From Pseudodesulfovibrio sp. (GTDB lineage: Bacteria; Desulfobacterota; Desulfovibrionia; Desulfovibrionales; Desulfovibrionaceae): DNA of 11,589 nt. Position numbers and translations under genes: made by a program. The stretch covers positions 1 to 11,589 of the forward strand of contig JAFLJW010000122.1 of the NCBI GenBank assembly GCA_022712815.1, read 5' to 3'. Of the stretch, positions 5,655-11,589 are shown one piece after another (positions within the stretch are counted from its first letter, which is position 1; each line of letters starts with the position of its first letter). The notes under the pieces are model-generated. The model was not told the DNA's origin. It did no database searches and saw nothing but the letters and a program-made list of their open reading frames with translations.

Positions 5655-6131
5655 ATGAATAAACGAAACAGTGCAGTTGAATCCTGGGAGATCATGCTCC
5701 TGTCCCGCGAGAAGATCGGGGCCACGGAGTTGCAGAAGATATTCTCGCGCGGCCAGTCCCAGATCAACCGCTATTGCATGAGTCCGTTGGCCGGGGATGC
5801 CCAGCGTAACCCTCTTGATCGGCTCAAGCTGATGTTCGAGCAATTGGTCGAGGCTGGCGAAGGTGAGCTGGTCAGGTCATCGCTCAATATTTTGGCCGAA
5901 TCCATAGATTGCCGGGTCAAGCCATTGGGCAACCCCAAGCCGGACAAGGATACGGTTGAAGAAGAGTGCCTCGATGATTTTCCCGAACTCACCGAACTGG
6001 ACCACCTCATAGCTCGTCGGGAACACCCGCGCATCGTGCAGCGACAGGCCGAGAGAGTGAAGCAGGAAGTGGACGAAACAATGGTCAGCTATAACAATTT
6101 GTGGAAAGATAAATATGGTAAACTGAAGTGA
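5655..6131 (+). CDS. Small cytoplasmic protein, possible phage CII-like/HTH regulator
   Basis: The 158-residue product has no signal peptide, the only such intact product between 3118 and the right edge. A decent ribosome binding site (TTAAGGTG) precedes the ATG at 5655. Residues about 8-40 (WEIMLLSREKIGATELQKIF, then SRGQSQINRYCMSP) could form a helix-turn-helix. They are followed by RNPLDRLKLMFEQLVEAGEG and LVRSSLNILAESIDCRV, an arrangement I associate with phage-CII-like regulators in Desulfovibrio genomes (the NPLDR motif). The C-terminal part is acidic and helical (DTVEEECLDDFPEL, VKQEVDETMVSYNNLW). DNA binding is a guess. It is placed between two blocks of envelope genes with its own apparent terminator, so it could control them or be an unrelated phage-derived gene. 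Codon use is GC-rich again, unlike the AT-rich genes just before it. Confidence 0.6.
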   Translation: MNKRNSAVESWEIMLLSREKIGATELQKIFSRGQSQINRYCMSPLAGDAQRNPLDRLKLMFEQLVEAGEGELVRSSLNILAESIDCRVKPLGNPKPDKDTVEEECLDDFPELTELDHLIARREHPRIVQRQAERVKQEVDETMVSYNNLWKDKYGKLK

Positions 6132-6369
6132 TTCTCCTGTTTTTTCAAATGGATGATTTGAACTCGGAAAGCGTGGGGTGAGGGGCCGGTCTTCTCCCTA
6201 CGCTTTTCTTCATGACTTTCGTATACAGAGGACTGACAGCACCTCTCTATCCCCGTCCCTAGCTGTTTCTCCAACACACAGGGGGGCGGGGAACAGGAAG
6301 AGAGTTCAATGCAAGATGAATGTGATATCAGATAAAAATTTCATATCGGACCAAACGGAGGATGATAGA
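6132..6369 (+). terminator. Terminator-like hairpin (6168-6210) within a 238-base intergenic stretch
   Basis: AAAGCGTGGGG (6168-6178) pairs with CCCTACGCTTT (6196-6206) over 11 positions with one G-T wobble, with a 17-nt loop, followed by TCTTC. It lies 37 bases after the 5655 gene and probably ends its transcript, although the T-tract is weak. The rest of the stretch (6211-6369) holds a G-run (AGGGGGGCGGGG, 6281-6292) and the ribosome binding site GGAGG (6357-6361) of the next gene. No clear promoter was seen. Confidence 0.55.
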
Positions 6370-7563
6370 ATGAGAAGTGTGAAATTGATCCTTGCCGGGC
6401 TGATTGCCATCCTGCTGCTGGCAGGCTGCGCACCCAAGGGCGCAACACCATTGTCCATCGAGGACACGCCGCCCAACCATTATCTGCGTGGTATGGAACT
6501 CATCGAGAATGGCAAAGCCGCCGAGGCCGAGGCCCGTTTTGCCCGCGCCCTGGAACTCGACCCCAAGTACGCACCCGGTTTCGCAGGACAAGCCCTCGTG
6601 GTCGCGCTGGGAGTTGAATCCCAGGCCGATGCCAAGCACAGGGAAATCGAACTCGACAAGTTCCGCGCCCTGCTCGACAAGGGGTATGGCAAAGCCAAAA
6701 CTCCGGCGGACAAGTTTATCGTCGCTGTCACCGCAGTCCGTGCCGAGACCGTTGCCAAGGATGCCAGATGGATCAAGGGTGCTGACAAGTGGTATACCAA
6801 GGGACACGTCATCAAGAAGATCGACGAAGGTTCCCTGCCTTATTATCGCAATATCGAAGCTCTTGATTACTTCATGGGCAAGGCGTGGTTCGAGGCTGGT
6901 GAATACACCAAGGCCAAGGACATGCTCGGGATGGTCGTGGGCAAGGATCTCGGCAAGTGGCATCAGCCAGCCAATGCGTTGTACGCTCGTGTGCAGAAAA
7001 TCGAACGGGCCATCGCCAACTACACCGTCACCGGAATTTCCAAGGCCATTGCGGCCAAGGAGTCTGTATCCCGTGCCGATGTCGCCGCGCTGCTGGTCAA
7101 TGAACTCAATCTGGACAGGTTGTTCGGCGGGCTGGATGATCTCCAGCCCAAGGCGGATTTCATCCCGGCAGATGTGGTTGACCATCCATTTAAGGCCGAA
7201 ATTATCGGGGTTCTCAAGTGGAACGTGCGCGGATTGGAACCTGTCTACGATGCCACCACCAAGGCCGAGCTTTTCAAGCCTGCCGAGCTGGTAAGTCGCA
7301 AGGAAATGGCCCTGGCTTTGGAAGATATTCTTATCAAGGTGTCTGGGGACGAATCACTGGCAAACAAGTTTTTCGGTCAAACAAGTTCCCCCTACGGGGA
7401 CGTGAAGCCGACCGAGGCCTACTATAACGCCGTGGTTAACGTGGTGTCTCGCAACTTGATGGAAACTGATCTGTCCAGCGCATTCCGTCCGAACGATGAT
7501 CTGGACGGCGCAGAGCTGCTGCTTGCCGTGGTCCGCCTGCGTAACGCTGTGAACGTATATTAA
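6370..7563 (+). CDS. TPR + S-layer-homology (SLH) domain lipoprotein
   Basis: The product has 397 residues. ATG 6370 was chosen because GGAGG precedes it and it begins a clear lipoprotein signal (MRSVKLILAGLIAILLLAGC, lipidated Cys at 20); a longer frame starting at 6178 lacks both. Residues about 36-76 form a TPR-like unit (LRGMELIENGKAAEAEARFA, RALELDPKYAPGFAGQAL). The middle is helical, with another repeat-like segment (ALDYFMGKAWFEAGEYTKAK). From about residue 230 on there are SLH-type repeats: VSRADVAALLVNEL, ADVVDHPFKAEIIGVLKWNV, VSRKEMALALEDIL, YGDVKPTEAYYNAVVNVVSR and FRPNDDLDGAELLLAVVRLR. SLH domains normally bind cell-wall polymers or peptidoglycan, so this is probably an outer-membrane lipoprotein tethering the envelope. 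The next gene starts 17 bases downstream with its own ribosome binding site, suggesting an operon. Confidence 0.85.
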   Translation: MRSVKLILAGLIAILLLAGCAPKGATPLSIEDTPPNHYLRGMELIENGKAAEAEARFARALELDPKYAPGFAGQALVVALGVESQADAKHREIELDKFRALLDKGYGKAKTPADKFIVAVTAVRAETVAKDARWIKGADKWYTKGHVIKKIDEGSLPYYRNIEALDYFMGKAWFEAGEYTKAKDMLGMVVGKDLGKWHQPANALYARVQKIERAIANYTVTGISKAIAAKESVSRADVAALLVNELNLDRLFGGLDDLQPKADFIPADVVDHPFKAEIIGVLKWNVRGLEPVYDATTKAELFKPAELVSRKEMALALEDILIKVSGDESLANKFFGQTSSPYGDVKPTEAYYNAVVNVVSRNLMETDLSSAFRPNDDLDGAELLLAVVRLRNAVNVY

Positions 7564-7579
7564 GAAAGGAGAGAGTGAG

Positions 7580-8404
7580 ATGAAACGCATAGTTGCTGTT
7601 GTTTTTTGTGTTTTGATGCTGGCCTCGACGGCCTTTGCTCAAGGTCAGTTTCAGACTGTGAATACGCCGCAAGTAATTTTTGAAAATGGATACATTCAGG
7701 TGGTTGGAGAATCCGAAGCAGGTCAGACTCGCTACAAGGCCAAACGCGCCGCCAAGATCGTTGCTCAGCGTGATTTGGTGGAAATTATTAAAGGTTTGAA
7801 CCTGATCGGTGGTACGACCGTTGGTGAAGGAATGCTTCAAGTTGATACCATTCAGACGACCGTGAAGGGCTTCCTGCAAGGCGCGATTGTTGTTGGTGAA
7901 GAATATGTGAATGGTGAGGGATACGCTCGTGTTGCCCTGCGTCTCAATCTGCGTGGTAGCGGTTCCCTGTACGATTCTCTGTCACCTGTTCTCAGGCAGC
8001 CTCCGGCACAGTTGAATCTTCCCCAGATGCCCGCATTTCAACCTCCGGCAGCCACTGCCCAGCCTCAGGTTTTTGATGGCCTGATTATCCTCGTTGGAGG
8101 CACCGGCTTCAAGCCCGCCCTTGCCAATCGCATTATCACCGAGAGTCAGGATGTACTTTTCGAGCCTTCCAAGGTTTCGCCTCAGATGCTCATTGAACGC
8201 GGTTGCGGCGGCTACACCACCACCGAGGCCAAGGCCAAGGCACTGCTTGCCTCCTGGGGCAGCAAGAACCCGTTGATAGTCAAGTGCACCAAGGTCATGA
8301 AAAGCACCGAGGCCGTCGTATCCGTTCAGGATGCCACAGCCATCTTCGAGCAGAACCAAAAGACCAACATGCTGCCTCAGGCAAAGGTTGTCTTTGTCCT
8401 GTAA
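7580..8404 (+). CDS. Secreted LPP20-like protein
   Basis: The product has 274 residues. AAAGGAGAG precedes the ATG, and a signal peptide ends AFA-Q (MKRIVAVVFCVLMLASTAFA, cleavage after residue 20). Residues about 35-130 form the LPP20-like domain: IQVVGESEAGQ, the helix RYKAKRAAKIVAQRDLVEII, a central GGTTVGEGML/TVKGFLQGAIVV section and a closing strand GYARVALRLNLRG. A Pro/Gln-rich linker follows at about 135-158. The C-terminal domain (DGLIILVGGTGFKPALANRI, then LFEPSKVSPQMLIERG, AKALLASWGSKNPLIVKC) is one I do not recognise by name. LPP20-type proteins include Helicobacter LPP20 and the Vibrio flagellar lipoprotein FlgP, but no lipobox is present here, so it is likely periplasmic. It sits 17 bases after the SLH lipoprotein and is followed by a strong terminator, so the two form a unit. 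Confidence 0.75.
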   Translation: MKRIVAVVFCVLMLASTAFAQGQFQTVNTPQVIFENGYIQVVGESEAGQTRYKAKRAAKIVAQRDLVEIIKGLNLIGGTTVGEGMLQVDTIQTTVKGFLQGAIVVGEEYVNGEGYARVALRLNLRGSGSLYDSLSPVLRQPPAQLNLPQMPAFQPPAATAQPQVFDGLIILVGGTGFKPALANRIITESQDVLFEPSKVSPQMLIERGCGGYTTTEAKAKALLASWGSKNPLIVKCTKVMKSTEAVVSVQDATAIFEQNQKTNMLPQAKVVFVL

Positions 8405-8434
8405 AACCAACTGATACCTCTTAGTTTGGGCCGG

Positions 8435-8478
8435 GCCGGGGACCGCCTTTGCGCGGCTCGTCCCGGCACTGTTTTTTT
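8435..8478 (+). terminator. Intrinsic terminator after the LPP20-like gene
   Basis: GCCGGGGAC (8435-8443) pairs with GTCCCGGC (8460-8467) with one bulged G, enclosing a loop that can itself form CGC/GCG, and is followed by ACTG and seven T (8472-8478). It separates the 6370-8404 unit from the SpoIID-like gene. Confidence 0.8.
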
Positions 8479-8501
8479 GCTGACAGATATTTGGAGAAGC
8501 G

Positions 8502-10055
8502 ATGGATTTTCGCAAACTTGGTCAGAATATTGCGGTATTTGTCTTGCTTGTTGGCCTGCCGTTTGGTGTTCACGCCGCCATGAATGCGGAAACCGAGCAA
8601 TTGGCCCGCTGGCAACTGAATAATGCTGACCTGCTTGTGGATGAAGGCAAATACATGGAGGCGGTCGAATATATCGATTCAGCCTTTGAAATGAGCCAGT
8701 ATCCAAAGACGCGGTCTGATGCGCTGTTGGCCAAGGCCATGGTTCTTGCGACCTTTCTTGATGCTCCTGCGGAAGCCGTAAAAACCTATCGTCAATTGGC
8801 AAAAGAGTTTCCCTCCTACCACGAGATCGCTGACTATCAATCCGCATTTCTTCTTCTCCAAACTGGAAAAAACGAAGCAGCAAAGAAAGAATTCCGCGCC
8901 TACCTTGCGAAATATCCTAATGGCCGGTTTCACTTTCAGGCGGAAGCCATGCTGGAAAGTCTTGGTGTACCCGGTTTCAGGCCGGACAGGCCTACGATTG
9001 TCGAAGGCCGACCTGTCATGCGGGTTTTGCTTTCAAAAAGAGGCAAGCAAGTCGTGATTCGTACGACAGGCGGCGAAAGCATCTGCATTGATGGAGTCGG
9101 CTGCCAGCCGACTTTGGTCTTCAAGCCTTCTGATGGCTATTGCACAGTCAATGGCATTCTCATCAAGCGGCCCAAGCTGACCGTTAAATCAAATGGACCG
9201 ATGAAAGTCATTGTCGGTGGTAAATCAAAGAAAGTTCGTGGCAACGTTACTATCGAAAACATGAGCGGGAAGCTGCATGTGCTGAATCTCGTGAACATTG
9301 AGGACTACCTTCGTTCCGTGGTCCCTGCCGAATCCTATTCCAGTTGGCCCATGGAGACCCTCAAGGCACAGGCAATAGCCGCCAGAACCTACGCCTATTA
9401 CCAGAAGCTCCATCGTACGGACCGGGCCTATGATGTCCGTGCCGACACTTATGATCAAATGTACGGCGGCGTGGATCGAGAGACGAAGCGGACGGACAGG
9501 GCCGTGCTTGAAACTGCCGGGAAGGTTTTGACCCACGGCGGCAAGCCCATTTTGTCCCAATACACGGCGAACAGTGGTGGGTATACCGCCGATGCCGGGG
9601 CCGTGTTCGGAACGTCCAAACCATACCTGATAGCCCACTCAGACCCGGCCAGCCTCAAGGGCAAGATGGCTTCGTGGAAACGAAGCTACACGACGGGAGA
9701 AATTATTCGTGCTCTTCGCAAGATCGGCGTGGATGCATCAGGGCTGACCTCCATTGCCCCTGAATTTACAGGCCCATCCGGGAGATTGGTGAAGGTTCGT
9801 CTGCACCACGCCAAGGGATCGACTGTTGTCAGAACCAGAACGACATTGGCGAGTTCTCGCGTCCTGAAACTGCCAGAAGTGCTGATGGGCATTGAAAAGC
9901 AGGGAGATACATATGTCTTCCGTGGACGCGGTCATGGGCATGGCGTTGGATACTCCCAGTGGGGAGCTGCGGAGCTGGGCAAGCAGCAATGGCGGTATGG
10001 GCAAATTCTTGCCTTCTATTATCCCAATACAATAGTTGAAAATTTGTGGGAATAG
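8502..10055 (+). CDS. Secreted TPR-SpoIID/LytB-domain protein
   Basis: The product has 517 residues. TTGGAGAAG precedes the ATG. The signal peptide (residues 1-25) ends VHA-A. Residues about 30-150 are TPR-like (ADLLVDEGKYMEAVEYIDSA, AEAVKTYRQLAKEFPS, KNEAAKKEFRAYLAKYPNGR). Residues about 165-510 are a full SpoIID domain: MRVLLSKRGKQVVIRTTGG, NVTIENMSGKLHVLNLVNIE, then DYLRSVVPAESYSSWPMETL with the expected catalytic Glu at residue 277 (codon 9330-9332). AQAIAARTYAYYQ, YGGVDRETKRTDRAVLETAG, LSQYTANSGGYTADA and the closing signature GHGHGVGYSQWGAAELG (His 478 and 480) follow. In Bacillus, SpoIID is a lytic transglycosylase that cuts peptidoglycan glycan strands lacking stem peptides. A similar glycan activity in the periplasm is likely here. 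The protein occurs in a non-spore-former and next to envelope genes, so it probably remodels the wall around the neighbouring assembly. Confidence 0.93.
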   Translation: MDFRKLGQNIAVFVLLVGLPFGVHAAMNAETEQLARWQLNNADLLVDEGKYMEAVEYIDSAFEMSQYPKTRSDALLAKAMVLATFLDAPAEAVKTYRQLAKEFPSYHEIADYQSAFLLLQTGKNEAAKKEFRAYLAKYPNGRFHFQAEAMLESLGVPGFRPDRPTIVEGRPVMRVLLSKRGKQVVIRTTGGESICIDGVGCQPTLVFKPSDGYCTVNGILIKRPKLTVKSNGPMKVIVGGKSKKVRGNVTIENMSGKLHVLNLVNIEDYLRSVVPAESYSSWPMETLKAQAIAARTYAYYQKLHRTDRAYDVRADTYDQMYGGVDRETKRTDRAVLETAGKVLTHGGKPILSQYTANSGGYTADAGAVFGTSKPYLIAHSDPASLKGKMASWKRSYTTGEIIRALRKIGVDASGLTSIAPEFTGPSGRLVKVRLHHAKGSTVVRTRTTLASSRVLKLPEVLMGIEKQGDTYVFRGRGHGHGVGYSQWGAAELGKQQWRYGQILAFYYPNTIVENLWE

Positions 10056-10112
10056 GGCTATTTGTAGCGACCTAGAAATATTACTTCGTGAATTGCATTT
10101 AACGGAGCCGAA

Positions 10113-10820
10113 ATGAGAGTTGTTTATAGCTTGTTGATATTATTTTTGCTGACCGGACCAGTCTTTGCCGCAACGAACAACAGTGCCTTTTTGAAATCAC
10201 AAGTCGCGTGCGGTGAAAAAGCACAGGATTTTTTGAATCAGGGCAATGCCGGGAAGGCTGTAGCCCTGCTAGCAGAAGGCGTGAAACGGTTTCCCGATTC
10301 CGACTGGCTACTCAGCCTGTATGGACGTGCGCTGTTCTCCAAAGGAGACCTGGACGAAGCCGAGGACCAGTTTCAGCGAGCCTTGGAAATCAACAAGGAC
10401 AACCCTGTTGCCCGGGTGCTGATCAAGGAAATTCGTCTGACCAAAGATGCTCTGAAAGATCGGGAGATGAACGAACTGGTCAACTTTGGCATAGACAAGG
10501 CTGGTGACTTGGGTGTCATCGTCATAGGTGTCTGGCTTGGTACATTGATGACAATGATGTCCGGACGGTTTGCTTCCCTTTTCAAGCGTTCAAGCTTTGA
10601 CAAGGCGTTGAGACGAAGGGACTGGGATGTCGTGACTGATATTCTGGAAAACTTGATTGCTAACTGGCAAAAGCCTGAGCTTCGCAAAAATATGAATTTG
10701 ATGCTGGCCAAGTATCCACAGAAAGATATTGAAAAAATCATTATCGACTATGTGGATGTGCAGAAGCATGAGGATGAGTTGTTATTCTTCTTGCGGAAGT
10801 TACATGCGAAGCGGGGATAG
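10113..10820 (+). CDS. Secreted TPR protein with internal transmembrane segment
   Basis: The product has 235 residues, preceded by AACGGAG at normal distance. The signal peptide (residues 1-19, MRVVYSLLILFLLTGPVFA) is followed by about two TPR units (residues 32-100: CGEKAQDFLNQGNAGKAVAL, LLSLYGRALFSKGDLDEAED, QFQRALEINKDNPVARVL). A hydrophobic segment at about 132-152 (LGVIVIGVWLGTLMTMMSG) looks like a membrane span. After it comes a basic, helical domain (about 155-235: SFDKALRRRDWDVVTDILEN, AKYPQKDIEKIIIDYVD) that by the positive-inside tendency would lie in the cytoplasm. The predicted topology, periplasmic TPRs and a cytoplasmic tail, could link the envelope complex to the cell interior. 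The family is not recognised by name. The next gene starts three bases after its stop, so they share an operon. Confidence 0.75.
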   Translation: MRVVYSLLILFLLTGPVFAATNNSAFLKSQVACGEKAQDFLNQGNAGKAVALLAEGVKRFPDSDWLLSLYGRALFSKGDLDEAEDQFQRALEINKDNPVARVLIKEIRLTKDALKDREMNELVNFGIDKAGDLGVIVIGVWLGTLMTMMSGRFASLFKRSSFDKALRRRDWDVVTDILENLIANWQKPELRKNMNLMLAKYPQKDIEKIIIDYVDVQKHEDELLFFLRKLHAKRG

Positions 10821-10823
10821 GAA

Positions 10824-11589
10824 ATGGGTATGGCAATGATAAGATTGTTACCCTATTTTTTTGTATTGCTGTGCTTTCTGGCTCCGACTTTGGCCTATGG
10901 CGAATCTGTCGTGGTGGTCAAGACCGTGCGTCAGCACATTACCGGGGAGATATCACCCGATAATGCCCGCAAGTTTGCCGTGGGCAAGGCCAAGCGGGCT
11001 GCGCTGGAAGAGGCCGGGACATATCTTGAGACCATGAGCGTGGTCAGGGAAGGCAATCTTGAACGGGACGAGATCATGGCCCTGGCTGTCGGGGTGCTCA
11101 AGACCGAGGTCGTGAAAGAGAAGCAGTTCATGGACGGCAATGTCTTCTGCATGGAGGCAACCGTCAGGATCGAGGTTGACCCGTCCATGCTCCGGTCTCG
11201 GATAGAGAAGTTGCTTGAAGATCGTGAGCACCTGAAAAAATATCAGGAAGCGGAACAGCGAAACCGCAAGCTGCTGGACAGAATAGCCAGATTGGAAAAG
11301 GAAAACAAAAACAACAAAAAAAAGGCTGAAAAAAGTCAACGATTACAACATGACCTGACAGAATTAGGCAAGGGACTGGATGCCGATGCATGGTTCTTAA
11401 AGGCGGCGGTACTCTGGAAGAATGAGGAATATACAGATCCACAAAAGGCCCTGGCGTATCTCAGTCAGGCCATTGAACTCGATCCAAAAGATGCAGAGGC
11501 CTACAACAACCGGGGGAATGCCTATTCCGGCCTCGGCCAGAATGATCGGGCAAGACAGGATTATAACCGGGCCATTGAACTCAATCCGA
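10824..11589 (+). CDS. Secreted LPP20/FlgT-N-like + coiled-coil + TPR protein (runs off right edge)
   Basis: An open frame runs from ATG 10824 to the window end (255 codons). In-frame ATGs at 10830 and 10836 are alternative starts; 10830 has AGGA (10819-10822) at better distance. A signal peptide (MIRLLPYFFVLLCFLAPTLA after the first four residues) is followed by an N-terminal domain at about 28-130: VVVVKTVRQHITG, the helix ARKFAVGKAKRAALEEAGTY, NLERDEIMALAVGVLKTEVV and closing strand FCMEATVRIEV. A Lys/Glu-rich coiled coil follows (about 131-185, including a stretch of eight A at 11316-11323). TPR repeats come next (AWFLKAAVLWKNEEYTDPQK, ALAYLSQAIELDPKDAEAYN, NRGNAYSGLGQNDRARQDYN), still in progress at the edge. 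It shares its N-domain with the broken gene at 4786. It is three bases from the preceding gene, in one operon. Role unknown. Confidence 0.85.
   Translation, partial: MGMAMIRLLPYFFVLLCFLAPTLAYGESVVVVKTVRQHITGEISPDNARKFAVGKAKRAALEEAGTYLETMSVVREGNLERDEIMALAVGVLKTEVVKEKQFMDGNVFCMEATVRIEVDPSMLRSRIEKLLEDREHLKKYQEAEQRNRKLLDRIARLEKENKNNKKKAEKSQRLQHDLTELGKGLDADAWFLKAAVLWKNEEYTDPQKALAYLSQAIELDPKDAEAYNNRGNAYSGLGQNDRARQDYNRAIELNP

Noticed and set aside
6328..7185. Long - strand ORF (285 codons)
   Set aside because: Shadow of the SLH lipoprotein gene; no protein family character.
8502..10055. Sporulation locus
   Set aside because: Only the SpoIID domain is present; no other sporulation genes occur and the neighbours are Gram-negative envelope proteins.
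1..11589. CRISPR array or prophage
   Set aside because: No spaced direct repeats were seen. Apart from the IS end and one phage-like small protein, no phage structural or integrase genes are present.

Overview
The window looks like chromosome of a Gram-negative sulfate-reducing Desulfovibrionales-type bacterium (Desulfovibrio/Pseudodesulfovibrio-like). This rests on codon style, moderately high GC and protein flavour (caspase-PEGA-FGE fusion, DUF4384, LPP20/FlgT-N-like secreted proteins, SpoIID-like protein in a non-spore-former). It is an inference from recognition; no rRNA or marker gene is present. All genes are on the + strand except an insertion-sequence end at the left edge.

Layout. 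(1) 1-139: left end of an IS3-family insertion sequence, with the first codons of its OrfA on the - strand. It has removed the 5' end of the next gene. (2) 139-1876: a decayed gene for a caspase-like peptidase (His/Cys dyad still present) + PEGA domain + formylglycine-generating-enzyme-like (SUMF) domain. It lacks its start and signal peptide, has a frameshift near an A-run, and has an internal deletion with a second frame change in the SUMF domain. A terminator follows. (3) 1939-2735: a nested inverted repeat, a doubtful 50-codon ORF and a type II toxin-antitoxin pair (ribbon-helix-helix antitoxin, RelE/ParE toxin). (4) 2736-3117: mostly empty, with a candidate sigma70 promoter. (5) 3118-5627: a secreted DUF4384 protein, a DUF4136-like lipoprotein, and a secreted coiled-coil protein broken by single-base changes in T and G runs, followed by a small SmpA/OmlA-like ORF that is probably its detached C-terminus. 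The stretch 4015-5640 is clearly more AT-rich than its flanks. (6) 5655-6131: a small cytoplasmic protein, possibly a regulator. (7) 6370-8404: a TPR + S-layer-homology lipoprotein and an LPP20-like secreted protein. (8) 8502-11589: a TPR-SpoIID secreted protein, a TPR/transmembrane protein and a secreted LPP20/FlgT-N-like + coiled-coil + TPR protein that runs off the right edge.

How the parts may work together. Nearly every intact product from 3118 onward carries a signal peptide or lipobox. Four of them (3118, 4786, 7580, 10824) share one N-terminal domain style: a short beta start, an Ala/Lys/Arg-rich helix containing an 'AKR' core, and a closing beta strand, as in LPP20/FlgT-N proteins. 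With the SLH lipoprotein, a peptidoglycan-acting SpoIID-like enzyme and TPR scaffolds, this suggests an undescribed periplasmic/outer-membrane assembly. The caspase-PEGA-SUMF protein would have been an associated secreted component that this strain has lost. This joint function is inference; no catalytic role is demonstrated except by family membership of the SpoIID-like protein, the caspase remnant and the toxin.
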